Assembly (NCBI RefSeq): GCF_036588685.1
Contig: NC_086375.1
Location: 45,911,270-45,975,269, forward strand
Reading direction: 5' to 3'
Length of the DNA stretch: 64,000 bases
Source: Mytilus trossulus
Taxonomy: Eukaryota > Mollusca > Bivalvia > Mytilida > Mytilidae
Shown here: in pieces, positions 1-10,800 of the stretch
Numbering within the stretch: the stretch's first letter is position 1
Layout: each line of letters opens with the position of its first letter
Program-made: the position numbers and the translations under genes
The notes under the pieces: generated by a model
What the model was told of the DNA's origin: nothing
Seen by the model: the letters and a program-made list of their open reading frames with translations, nothing else
Databases searched by the model: none

Positions 1-268
1 GCTTTCACAAAATTAAACCAAAGTTGTGAGACTACAGGACTCAATTTGTCAAATGTCATTGAAGTGGGATAGTTGCTAGATATTAACAAATTTGTCCAAC
101 ATTAATTCAAGAGTAAATATATTTTGGGCAAGGTTATTGTTGTGTTGTACATAACTTTTAACAGGTGCTATTCAAGATTATGATTATTATTAATATAAAC
201 TTACAAAAATTGATTCTACAAAGGAGTTTCACTAGATTCTGTAAAACCATTTTATAAAAGCAACTTAC

Positions 269-2349
269 TTGCATAGCCAACTCTCTTGTTGGGGCTAAGA
301 CTAATGCCTGGCATTCTTTTACTGCAATATCTATTTGCTGTAAAATAGCTATGGAGAATGTTGCTGTCTTACCAGTACCAGACTGGGCCTGGGCAATAAC
401 ATCACGTCCTACAAAAATCATAAAATTAATTCAAGATAAACTGTTAAGCAATAGAAAAACAACAAAATAGGAATACAATAAATACTGGGCATGAACAAAC
501 TCTTAATTCGAAAGCAAATATTGTGCTTTCATTAATTAACATTAGGTCTGAACAATGATATTTTGTAAACAGACGAGTCCCAAGATGCATCAAGATTCTA
601 AAAGCTTAGTCCAGTGTTCATTATTTATTCAATTACAAAGAAAAAGTTACAACAAGTAACCTATATTATCTTCACCTCTCCCTTTGCATTGTAACAACAA
701 AACTTAGATCATATGATAAGGTAAATTACAAACTCACAACAGAAAATAACGATGTGCCTTGGACATGTGGTAATCATTTGTTAAATCAGCCCATGGTTTC
801 CAGGGAAGACCTTTAAACTCACAACAGAAAATAATGATGTGCCTTGGACATGTGATAATCATTTGTTAAATCAGCCCCATTCATTTATATATGGTTTCCA
901 AGGAAGACCCTTTCAAAATGATGTAACAACCTACAGAGATAAATTGTGATATAACTTACATTGTTCACCTATCTTTAGTTGATAATTTCAAAGTGCCTTC
1001 AATGTATTTTTAGTACAGGCCCGACAACCCTGATAATGAATAGGAAAAGAGAACAGAAAATTACTGTCTTGGGTTTAAATCAAATTGTAGTTGCAATTTT
1101 TACCTTTTATACATGGGATAATAGCACGTTGCTGAATGGCTGATGGTTTTTCAAAACCATAAGCATAGATTCCTCTTAGGAGTTCTTCTCTCAATTTCAT
1201 GTCATCAAAGTTGTCGACAACCTCATCCCAGTTACTCTGTAATATAAATATTAATTAAGTTATAATTATGATGGAGTTTGCTCCAGAAGTATCGAAATTC
1301 CACCCTATTGATTGGTGTCTTAACGTCAATTGGAAACAAAAACTACATGCATATCAGGTCTACAATTAAATGCACGCTAATTTGCTAGTTCACAAGGTGC
1401 CAGTCTGTAGAAAGACACATGCTGTGTCATAATTCTTGTTCATACTGCAAAGCTTTTTTATAGCCTTTAATAGCAGACTATTCAGTATGGGCTTTGCTCA
1501 TTGTTGCAGGCGCTAGTGACCTATAGTTGTTAATTTCTGTGTCATTTAGGTCTCTTGTAGAGAGTCATCTCATTGGCAATCATACCACATCTTTTTATAA
1601 TAACAATTCTTCTGTAGCAAGTCTACAGAGATTGTTAACCCCCTGTTTCCCCCAAACAAATCTATCATAAGAGATAAACCGGTCATTTCATACCTGGATG
1701 ATTCCACCAGCTTCTGCACTGTATTCATCATTCTTGGATCCTTCACTACTGAAATTGCCCCTTGCAGGCCTACTACTGTAAGAAAAGGAAAACATGTATA
1801 TATTATAGTGGACGTTTAATTTAGGATACAACACAATATATAATAAATGTTCAAGACTCAAAACGGTCATTTTTTAAGTCCACACAGTTCTGCTAAGAGA
1901 CCTATTTGCGATTACTTATTGATGGTTTCTTACAGCTATTTTATTACGGGTCAACTTGACAGATGGCCGAGATGCGTAGTTGTTATAGAGTATACCATGG
2001 ACACATCTTATAAAATTACGACATGCGATATATAATAAGTACCATTCATTGAACATAAGCGATTTCTGAACCGCGCAACATAGTTGTGTTAAACGATCTC
2101 TTGAATTAGCCCATATGTCTGATAGCTAACCATCACACGTGCACACTGAATGTCCGCCATGACACCGGCTTCCTTGAACGACAACACAAAAATATGTTTT
2201 TACAAGAATCGACAGAATTCTGCCCATTCATACTTTCCATAATAATACAACATAACCTAGTGACACTCTAGAATTAATTTTTGTTCTTAATTTTCCCTTA
2301 AATAACGATTTTTCTCTCACCCTTCTCCATCCTCTGGGTTAAATGACAT
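269..2349 (-). CDS. eIF4A: eIF4A-type DEAD-box RNA helicase, first four coding exons (partial)
   Basis: ATP-dependent RNA helicase of the cap-binding eIF4F complex, which unwinds mRNA 5' leaders in the cytoplasm. Coding exons on the minus strand: 2321-2349 (begins MSFNPEDGE), 1694-1775, 1104-1236 and 269-408. All are bounded by GT/AG and join in consistent phases (2, 0, 1, 0), giving 128 residues. Visible family motifs: [13 protein letters not shown], then [17 protein letters not shown] (Q motif), then [10 protein letters not shown] (Walker A, motif I), then APTREL (motif Ia). The DEAD box and helicase C domain should lie beyond the left edge; no further exon is visible below position 269. 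The N-terminus is short and Gly/Ser/Arg-rich, as in this family. The start is the first ATG before the 29-nt exon, and an alternative upstream exon exists. The conserved middle matches eIF4A1/2 rather than eIF4A3, by recollection. Family assignment is very secure. Confidence 0.93.
730..911. repeat. Tandem duplication inside eIF4A intron 3
   Basis: Two adjacent copies of an approximately 85-bp unit (730-814 and 815-911), starting AAACTCACAACAGAAAATAA and ending GGTTTCCARGGAAGACC. They differ by a few substitutions and a 13-bp insertion (CATTCATTTATAT) in the second copy. This looks like a recent local duplication with no coding content. Confidence 0.8.
1440..1605 (+). repeat. Dispersed repeat ending GTCTCATTGGCAATCATACC
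   Basis: Lies in eIF4A intron 2. It contains the phrases GACCTATAGTTGTTAAT, GTGTCATTT and CATTGGCAATCATACCACAT. The same phrases recur at 6440-6500, 33340-33430, 40920-40985 and 54690-54965 on the plus strand, and inverted at 6955-7075 and 24000-24120. I remember this as an abundant mussel repeat; its class is unclear. Confidence 0.7.
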
Positions 2350-2951
2350 GTTCTCGCTAAAGTACCGCGAATAAAGGAAAGAACGTAGGGTGAATCACTT
2401 TTGATGTAATTAGAACTTTATTACAAGATTTACAAATATCAGTGTTGATTTCTTGATTCGAACAATCGTGATATATAAATAACGAGTTGTTTTCTTTATT
2501 CTGATTAAAATCAAATGGAATATGTTTTATCTCCCAGGAACTATTTTGTAGGAGCGCGCAATGATACATTATTTTAATGAGGATTGCCTTTTAAGTTTAT
2601 TTCATGACGTATAAAAAGTAGGCGGGGCTAGAATTTTCCCACCATTTTTTTTTCTAAATTATATTTTTTTCCAAAAAATTTAACTCATTCAGTGCAGTTT
2701 AATATATTGATAACACACATTTTGCATTATATAATATATTTAACAAGTTTAAAACTGTTTAGATAATTTATGTTATAGTCACGTAAATTTAGTCTTTTGA
2801 ACTCCGCGATTTGCGTCACAAATTAAAAAAAGAAGTTTCTGTTTCCAATTCTCCTCAAAATAAAAATCCTTAGAAATATCTAAATCACTTCTATCGAGAG
2901 TTAAAAAATCAGATTCTCTAATTTGTAGTTTTCAAAATCATATTCACTTAC

Positions 2952-3214
2952 TCGTTTTGTTCCGAGGTATTAACTGGACTCCTTTTTCCGCTATATTCAC
3001 CAGTAGAGTTGTAATTTGGTGAACCTCTTCCATCACCTTCTCTATCGACATTATCCCTTGGTGGAGAATTTCTGATCTTCCTATTTCTTCTTTGGGGTCC
3101 ACTGTCAATGTAAGACGGGTCCCTCTTATAACCCCCTCCCTCGGGTGGACTCCCCTCCGACGCTGTAAAATCGAAGTGATCTGTTTTCTTGAACTCAACT
3201 TTTGATATACTCAT
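2952..3214 (-). CDS. Possible alternative first coding exon (eIF4A isoform or separate gene)
   Basis: Open reading frame starting at ATG 3214, with 87 codons plus two bases, ending at a strong splice donor (GTAAGT directly after position 2952). The peptide is polar and low-complexity, rich in Ser, Pro, Gly, Arg and Asp (for example EGSPPEGGGYKRDPSY and RNSPPRDN). I recognise no domain. It lies about 600 bp upstream of eIF4A exon 1 on the same strand and ends in the same phase (2). Joining it to the exon at 1694-1775 keeps the frame and would replace MSFNPEDGE with an 87-residue tail. It could equally be exon 1 of an unrelated gene whose next exon is outside the window. Only transcript data can decide. 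Confidence 0.45.
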
Positions 3215-4029
3215 TTGAAGTTGTAGAAAATGTATATAAATAAGATTTTGTTTTATTCATTAGTTTTAGTTTAATGCTGGGTATTTGAACGGGAAAATAC
3301 TTATATACTAGAGGACTGTTGCTATGGGTATTTCGCAATACCAAATCGATCAGTGGCCTTGGTATATATATACATGAATATGTCATTGTGGTATTTCGAA
3401 ATACTGCTTTGCATAAACGAACTATTTTCGTAAATGATGTTATTTCTTTTTAAAGTCTTTAAATTTAATACTGGCGTATCATAAGCTTGATAATGTTAAA
3501 AAGTTCGACCATTATAAACTAAAAAAGGAATGGTTTTGTTATGAATATTAAAGGTTTATGATCGGCTCGCCACTGACTCTTTTCAGCTCGACATAGTCAG
3601 ACTTCGATGAACACACTGACGAACTAGTCAAATCTTAATTTGCTAGAAAAATTTAGGTAGTACACTAGAGTATAAATTCCAAAAACAATAACCTGACAAA
3701 AATGTTATGCTTTTAATTTTTAATTTTATAAATTATGTCTTTGATTGTCTTTGATACATGACCACGATATAAATATGACTCGGCATGCAATTTTCGGAAA
3801 CTTTGGCGGACACAAAAATGTTCATAAATGGGGTAAGGGCACTGACTGCCTATGATCGAGGGGTTTCGCTCCAGTCATGCTCAGTGATCGCCCGCTAAAT
3901 ATTCAACCTATTTTTTCCCACAGTGGCACACTGACTGATTCACTAGAGATATGCATTGGGTTTAAAAAAACAAAAAAAAAAACAAACAAAAAACAAACAA
4001 AAAAAACAGATGCTCCGCAGTGCACAGCT
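3215..4029. other. No gene recognised
   Basis: AT-rich spacer upstream of the 2952-3214 exon. The short reading frames look like chance. A low-complexity A/AAAC run lies near 3963-4006. No RNA gene or clear repeat termini were seen. Confidence 0.5.
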
Positions 4030-5520
4030 TTATACGACCGCAGAGGTCGAACCCTGAGCAGTTGGGGCAAGTATGGACACAACATTCAAGCTTGATTCAG
4101 CTCTGACTTTTGATTGTGATTAAATAGTTGATACAGTAAAGGTTTCTGACACAGAATGAATGTGGTCTAATGAACTTAAAATTATTTTGTTTGCTTTGAG
4201 CAATACACTAAGCTGTTGAATATAAATCCCCTCCAAAAATTTCTGAATTTGAAATGAGAAAAATCTCCCCAACCCCTCCCCATTATTTTTCACCTCCCAC
4301 AATCCCTTATTCCAAAATAAATCTCAATTTAAATTTTTAGTTAAGTTGGGAACAATAACTACTCATTTAAATACATCCTAAAGTATTAAAATATAAAATA
4401 ACTTACAATTTTGGTTAAGATTAATATAAATTAACAGTAACTTCTGAAAATAAATTTACAGTTACACATATCAAGACAATTATCCTTTCCTTTCACATGA
4501 TTTTCAAGCAATGTTAGGGAGGTAATCAAGTTATCAAACATATATATAAATTTTAATTGGAACCGAATTATCTCCCTTACACTGCTTTTAAATTGTCTAA
4601 ATTGTCCTTTAACCACAAAAACCCTTGTTCCTTCCCTTTTTTGCCCCAAATTGCTCAATGATTTGATTCATTACTTCCTAAAACCACCCCTTTGTAGTAT
4701 TGAAACTTGTGGTCTAATTTCAGAGATATTTATACACTTAAAAACAAGTAGTTGACTGAAAACTACAAAAATGCTTATTTGAGCCCCCTTTCGACCCCTT
4801 ACTTATTGTTATTGAAACCCCCCTTGGAGCAAGAATCTCAAAAATCAATTCCAGCCTTTCTATTGTAGTTAGAAAAGTCGTAGTTAAATTTCAGAAAGAT
4901 CCATATATACACTTAAACACAAGTCATTGTCTGTATCCTAGAAAAATGCTTCTTTTTGGCCCTTTTTGGCCTCTTATTCCTAAATGGTCATGGATGTTTA
5001 TTTCAAACTGACACCAAGCCTTCCCTTCATTAAACGGAACCTTTTGGGACAATGTCAGAGAGATCCATACAGTTAAACACAAGCTATTGTCCCGAAACTT
5101 CAAAAAGCTTGTTTTGGCCCCATTTTGGCCCATAATTCCTAGACTGTTTGCCCCATAACCCTTAAAATAAATCCCAACCTTCGACTTAATGGTATAAGCA
5201 TTATGGTACAATTGCAGAGTAATTAAATTCTTATACACAACTTATTGTCCTGAAACTAGATAAATGTATGTTTTGGGCCCCAAATTCCCTTTGAACCCCT
5301 TTGGGCGCCTAATTCTTAAACCGATGGGACCATAATCCCCAAAACCAATCCCAACCTTCCTTTGTGGTTATAAACATTGTGTTAAAATCTTATTGATTTC
5401 TCTTTACTTATACTAAACTTTAAAGTCTAAAGTATACAGAAACGATCGGTCTTCGGACGACGCTGATGCCGACGACGACGTGATACCAATATACGACCGC
5501 AAAAATGTTTGTGGTCGTAT
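4030..5520 (-). repeat. Dispersed element built of degenerate ~180-bp monomers
   Basis: From about 4690 to 5430 the sequence repeats a loose monomer. Each monomer has a phrase like TTGTCCYGAAACT, then TTTTGGCCCC, then CCTAATTCCTAAAC, then CCAATCCCAACCTTCC, then a TTATACTAAA-like phrase. The right end (5488-5520) holds TATACGACCGCA next to its inverse TGTGGTCGTATA, and TATACGACCGCA also occurs near 4033, suggesting terminal signals. I recall this as a common bivalve repeat. It is non-coding as far as I can see. Confidence 0.65.
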
Positions 5521-5832
5521 AAAAACAGAACTATTTGAATTACATGCGTCTGGTGCTTGACTGTATCTACTTTCATTAAAAACATTAAAAGCGAATAATT
5601 AATAGCCTCGGATGTAAACCAGACTTGAAAACTTGAGGAATATATATGACTTACGTATGTAGTCTGAACCTTCTTAGTAATTTCTAAATTTATTAGCGAA
5701 TAGCTCAGTAAACATGAAAGACAACGAAATTCATTATAGAATTTAAACAAAAATATAGACAATTCTACATACTTTTTCTCCATTATAAATATAAACGACA
5801 TTTACAACAAAAACAAAAATTACAGAAACACC

Positions 5833-5908
5833 CAATCTAATTCAAATACAGACTTTTTGACTTCGTTATCCTCTTCTGAAATCAGAGGTTTATATTTTTA
5901 TTAGATTG
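5833..5908. mobile_element. Diverged small inverted-repeat element, CAATCTAATT family
   Basis: Starts CAATCTAATTCAAATA and ends TATATTTTTATTAGATTG, imperfect inverted termini matching the palindromes at 6024-6107 and 6785-6912. The interior is not palindromic. Probably an old relative of those elements. Confidence 0.5.
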
Positions 5909-6023
5909 ACAACATAGTAGATATTAAAAAAAAAAAAACAGAACGAAAGAAGCTGTCATATTCCTAACTTAATTGGCACAGTCATTTTCAAACGAAATTG
6001 GTGGATTAGATAGGTTTTAGAAC

Positions 6024-6107
6024 AATCTAATTGAAATGTTGATCTCTGATTACGTTATACTGCATATGCAGTATAACGTAATCAGAGATCAACAATTCAA
6101 TTAGATT
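6024..6107. mobile_element. Near-perfect 84-bp palindromic fold-back element with 11-bp target duplication
   Basis: Two 42-bp arms meet at TGCAT|ATGCA. One arm is the reverse complement of the other with a single mismatch. Outer ends are AATCTAATTG and CAATTAGATT, and each arm contains GATCTCTGATTACGTTATAC. Direct repeats GGTTTTAGAAC lie immediately outside (6013-6023 and 6108-6118), as expected for a target-site duplication. It has no coding capacity and would be mobilised in trans. An 11-bp duplication is at the long end for DNA transposons, so a Mutator-like source is possible but unproven. Confidence 0.8.
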
Positions 6108-6174
6108 GGTTTTAGAACTAGATAAACTCCCGCTTGTATTATAGTTGTTTATTGGTCAGTTCTATTGAGGGGGA

Positions 6175-6420
6175 ACAAGTGAGCAACCCAAACAGGATGA
6201 AAAAGACTTAAGAGTGAGGCGAAAGATACCAGAGGGACGGATATTCAAACTATAGAAAATTAAGTGACAGCGTCTTTGATAAAAAGAGGAACAGATCTCG
6301 ACGACCAACAAACAAACAATAGTCCATAAAACAATTTAAAGATTTAGCAACACGAACCCCACCAAAAACTGGGTGAACTCAAGAGCCCCAGAAAGTAAAC
6401 ATATCCTGCTCTACACGAAC
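6175..6420 (-). repeat. 3'-tail remnant of the Penelope-like element
   Basis: On the minus strand it reads through a segment with AGCAGGATATGTTTAC, GTGGGGTTCGTGTTG and GGTATCTTTCG. This matches the non-coding tail behind the reverse-transcriptase fragments at 26010-27260 (minus) and 36085-36870 (plus). No coding part remains here. Confidence 0.65.
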
Positions 6421-6784
6421 TATACATGTGGCAGCAATAATGTCGTTAAATTCTATGTCATTTGGTCTTTAGTGGAGAGTTGTCTCATTGTATGTCAACC
6501 CTCTTCTTATTCTCATTATATGTCAATGTGACAATAATTGGGATCCAGCAGCCAAAAACTGTATTAAAATCAGACAAAGGGAAAACTGTAAGGTAACACA
6601 AAAAAAAGAAACACAACTTCAGCGCCTAGAATCTAAAACTCAAGACCATCTTGTATTATTTGAGAAAATAGACATTGAATGTTTATATATTAGGTAACGG
6701 TACTTTCTGATTAACTTTTTTAAGAGAAAAAGGTGTATGCGTTCTTTGACAAATACTTATTAAGGCTCTTTATTTTTGGTTCTG

Positions 6785-6912
6785 TCTAATTAAAATATTT
6801 ATCTCTCTGATTACGTTATACTACATATGAGTCGTGATCTCTGATTACGTTATACTACATATGAGTCGTATGTAGTATAACGTAATCAGAGATCAATATT
6901 TTAATTAGATTG
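6785..6912. mobile_element. Second palindromic element of the CAATCTAATT family, with duplicated arm
   Basis: The right arm (about 6869-6912) is the inverse of the left arm (6785-6826), with the same GATCTCTGATTACGTTATAC core as 6024-6107. Between them lies an extra partial copy of the left arm (6836-6861), and TGAGTCG spacers separate the pieces. The arm has therefore been duplicated in tandem, as replication slippage on a hairpin could produce. No clear target duplication was found. Confidence 0.7.
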
Positions 6913-6939
6913 TTTTTTGTTATTTCACACCTTCTTTTA

Positions 6940-7420
6940 TAAATATAAGGAGAAGTTCATGGTATGATTGCCAATAAGACAAAACTATCCACCAAAATCA
7001 AAATGAAGACAATGTAAACAGTACGGCTTCAGCAATGAAAAAAAAACATGGCATTTCGCATAGTGACCATAATCGGGTATACAAAATGTCCTGACATAAA
7101 AATAATAAAATCAATTGAATTGATAACACTATAGCGGCCTAATCTATATATGACACTTTACAAAAACGAAAAATATACTCACGCAACCACTGAACTACAT
7201 GTTCCTGATTTGGAACAGATTGACACACAAAGAATGTGGCAGGTTTAACATGTTTGCTAGCGCCTTCCCCATCACATGGAACCGTGGTGAAACAGTATAA
7301 TGTAGAACAAACTATAAAAACCTGACGGAAAAAGGGCTTAACTCATCATGACATCAGACAATTACCAAACAGAATAACAACTTTAACATTACACAATATG
7401 CACGTGACAGAGAATTTTTA
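6940..7420 (-). repeat. Dispersed mussel-type repeat
   Basis: Contains inverted CAATCATACC-type sequence at its left, then a stretch with ACGCAACCACTGAACTACAT, GGTTTAACATGTTTGCTAGC and AAGGGCTTAACTCATCA. Parts look like the inverse of the plus-strand repeat at 10380-10800 (AACATGTTTAACTCCG). No long ORF; class unknown. Confidence 0.55.
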
Positions 7421-7699
7421 ATTTCAAAATTGAAATCGTCTCGTTTGTCATAAATATATTTCTATTTTGCATATCCACCATTGTATATTACTGTTTGTAC
7501 AGGTTAACGTTAACATTGTATTCCTCTTGTCACACGTATGTCTGAGTGATTAAATATTAAAAGTTGTTGGTGTTAGATGTCATTGATTCTCCTACTAGTA
7601 TTATAATTGAGATGACCGGCTGTAGTAAAATTTGAGGCATTTTTCTATAGCGGCGTAGATCAAACAAAAATCTAAGAAAAAAACGATTTTGCAAATTCT

Positions 7700-9670
7700 G
7701 TACTTTATATTATATATCATTTTATTCTGGTATCACCTAAGTTGGACAAAGGTATACAGAAAAACACATTAGTTTACATGATTACATTACATACAAGTAC
7801 ATTTGTTGAGGAAGCATTAAATAATATTATGAGGTTATTTTTTACAACGGTATGATCAGTGTAGTCGACAGGTTAACATCAGAGAGAATCCAGTTTGTCA
7901 TATATAATTCTGATAAATTTGCACAATTTTTGGAGTTTGGATTTCTGTTTTTGGTTCATAATAGCATTAAATTTTATAACATTACAGTTCGTTATGTATC
8001 TATTGTCAATTAGTTGTGTTCTATTTGTCAGGAGACTGCTGCATTCCATTACATAGTGGTATTCATCACCTATAGCAGCTCTGCATAACGGACACTTTCT
8101 CTGTTCACGGGGAATGTTTTGCCATCTGCCATTTTCAATCGGCAGTTTATGGTTCATGGTCCTAAACCGCGACATTGTTATCACATCTTTATCGTCAAGT
8201 ACATTAAGGTAGTGTTCGAAATTGTGTAATGTCTTGTATAGGCGATAATTCAGGGCTTTCGGCGAATCGTTTACCTTTCCTGTCCATAACTGTGTAAACT
8301 GATCTTCTAGTCTTTGTTTAATTGTCGATTTAATGTTAGGTGGTGTATTTTGGAATGACCATAAGTAAGAAAATCCACAATTATTTAGAATACTTTTCAT
8401 CTTGTCTAATGATCGCGATCGAAATGTTGTTTCTTGTGATAACTTCAAAAGGTATCTAAACATGACAGCAGCGAGCTTACTTTCTTTACCGGTAATTAAC
8501 TTTGTCCAATAAGATATAATTCTAATGTTTATATCTATTTCTAGGGGATACCGACCCAATTCTCCGTAAATGAATTCGTTTTGAGTAGATGGCTTAAGAT
8601 GTAAAAGTAGCTTAAAAAATTTAGTTTGAACTCTTTCTAGTATATCTATGTTTTCGTAACCCCATATTTCGCATCCATATAGCAGAATAGGTTTTACCAG
8701 TATGTCAAATAAATCTACGTGGCATTTAATTGATAAATTGTGAATTCTTCCCTTCCTTAAAACTTCGTACATTGCACTTATTGCTTTGTCCTTTAAATTT
8801 TGTTTGCATTGTTTAAAGTTGCCTGTTTTGCTGAAAATAATTCCTAGGTAGTTAAAGTATTTTACAGTTTCAATATGATGGTTGTTGAATCGGAAAAGTG
8901 GAGGGTTTGTCGTTCTTCCTTTTGAAAAAATTAAGATTTTAGTTTTAGCAACATTTACTCGCATCTTCCAGGTTTCGCAATACTTTTTAAATTTGTTAAG
9001 CGCATGTTGTAGTTGTTCATGTGATTCTGCCAGGATTACAGTGTCATCCGCGTAGAGAATTATGAATAATTTCATTAAAGTTCCAAGTTTTTCTTCTATA
9101 TCTTTACTTATTGTCTTCATGCCTAAAACATTTTCTGAGATGAGATAGTCTTCTAGGTCATTCAAGTATAAAGCAAATAAAAACGGTGACAGATTTTCTC
9201 CTTGTCTGACACCGATTTCACAAGCGAACGGCTCACAAATTTGACCATTATAGCTCAAGCTGGATTTAATATTCTGGTACATGCTGAAAATAGTATTAAA
9301 CATTTTCCCCTTTATATTGCTGTTCAACATTTTAAACCATAGGAAATTACGATTAACCGTATCGAAGGCCTTTTCAAAGTCTACAAATGCGCAAAATAGT
9401 TTCTTTTTTGAGTGTTGTAAAACTTCAATTAGAGAGTTCAGAAGAAACGCGCAATCCATTGTTGAGTATTTTTCTCGGAAACCATTTTAATTTTCTTTAA
9501 GAAGAGATGTTTGTTCTGAGAATTTTTTAAGGCGTTCGTTTAATACCGCTGTAAAGACTTTTCCGAAACAGCTCACAATAGTTATTGGTCTGTAATTTTC
9601 TGAAACAGAGACAGTAACGAACATTTTTTTATATCTAGTCTTATTAAGAGATGAAGATATAGTTTTTTTT
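7700..9670 (-). mobile_element. 5'-truncated non-LTR retrotransposon (LINE)
   Basis: Holds a reverse-transcriptase coding region (about 9665 down to 7879) and a short 3' region with AATAAA near 7730. The apurinic endonuclease expected at the start of such elements is absent, so the copy is truncated at its 5' side, as is typical of incomplete reverse transcription. The clade was not determined. Confidence 0.85.
7879..9459 (-). pseudogene. LINE reverse transcriptase ORF, interrupted upstream by one stop codon
   Basis: The open stretch encodes 526 residues. Visible reverse-transcriptase blocks: FVDFEKAFDTVNR (block with the first catalytic Asp), GVRQGENLSPFLFALYLNDL, and YADDTVILAES (catalytic YADD). 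A C-terminal Cys/His zinc-knuckle-like motif follows, CPLCRAAIGDEYHYVMEC. The same frame continues upstream to about 9665 with ENYRPITIVSCFGKVF and NGFREKYST. It is interrupted only by TAA at 9487-9489, where relatives have Gln. The ATG at 9459 is therefore internal to the ancestral protein and not a true start. The catalytic residues are intact, so this is a young but dead copy. Confidence 0.88.
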
Positions 9671-10379
9671 CCAATGTGTTCTTGAATTTAACTATTTATA
9701 CAAATCTTTTAGAGTTGTATAAGAATTAAGAAACAATTGTCTATATGATACTTCATGTAAAACTTTCAATGTTGTTTTCCTCTCTTTAGTCGGGTTGTTG
9801 TCTCTTTGACACATTCCCCATTTCGATTCTCAATTATATTGTGTATTATCATTATGTGAGATTTGTAATGGAGAACACTAATGTAATATTCTAAAGAATC
9901 TAAATCTGGTATAGTAGAACACACCGGCAATGTATCATTGTTTGTACGGAGCTGCATAAAAATTAGGTTTCCAATACACAATTTAGTTTTAAGTTGAACA
10001 AACATTGTTTATGAGTTATACTTTATTAACATGCAGACTTCTTGTACGTTCAGGTATTTCACATCTATTTTTCTATGGAAATATTCTTTATAAAGCACAA
10101 AGGTGTGAGTATTCACCTCAGAAACTAACAAAACCTTTGAATAGACTTATTAAGAAGGGATATAGTTACGATATTGGTCATTAAAGATTGCATATTTTGG
10201 CGTTAATATTGATTCACTTATAGGGTCTTTGTATCGGAACTAAACACATTTTTTCAAATACCAGTTGTTGGCATGACACGGGTTGTGTTCTTCTCATACA
10301 TGTTATGATTGTATGATACTAAACCCCTAACGGGAAGGATTGTGCCTGATGTTCATATGATGAAATCATACTCTTTCAG
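9671..10379. other. No gene recognised; short repeat phrase
   Basis: AT-rich. About 9775-9835 carries CGGGTTGTTGTCTCTTTGAC and ACATTCCCCATTTC, a phrase also found at 17500, 37660 and inverted at 21940. Nothing else is recognisable. Confidence 0.5.
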
Positions 10380-10800
10380 TTAGTTTAATTGAAGTCTGGA
10401 GCTGGCAGGTCAGTTAACTACTAGTAGTCTGTTGTTATTTATGTATTATTGTCATTTTGTGTATTTTCTTTGGTTACATCTTCTGAAATCAGACTCGGAC
10501 TTCTCTTGAACCGAATTTCAATGTGCGTATTGTTATGCGTTTACTTTTCTACATTAGCTAGAGGTATAGGGGGAGGGCCAGTGAGATCTCACAAACATGT
10601 TTAACTCCGTCGCATTTTTGCGCTTGTCCTAAGTCAGGAGTCTCTGGCCTTTGTTAGTCTTGTATTATTTTGATTTCAGTTTCTTGTATACAATTTGGAA
10701 ATTAGTATGGCGTTCATTCTCACTGAACTAGTATATAAATGTTTAGGGTCCAGCTGAAAGACGCCTCCATCACATGATTTTGATTGTAGCCCTTGTTAAA
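10380..10800 (+). repeat. Dispersed mussel-type repeat ending CCAGCTGAAAGACGCCTCC
   Basis: Carries GTTAACTACTAGTAGTCTG, GAACCGAATTTCAATGTGCG, AACATGTTTAACTCCG and finally GGTCCAGCTGAAAGACGCC. A partial relative is at 17405-17560. At its right end it is joined to a fragment (ATCACATGATTTTGATTGTA) that matches the outer terminus of the fold-back element at 40994-41445. Non-coding. Confidence 0.6.

Noticed and set aside
2610..2625. TATAAAAA followed by a GC-rich patch, as a promoter
   Set aside because: It is on the plus strand while the nearby gene is on the minus strand, and no plus-strand transcript is supported.
5427..5801. Minus-strand 124-codon ORF
   Set aside because: Composed of repeat sequence (the terminal palindrome and flank of the 4030-5520 element); hydrophobic AT-rich chance frame.
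9281..9490. Plus-strand 69-codon ORF overlapping the LINE
   Set aside because: Antisense shadow of the reverse transcriptase reading frame.
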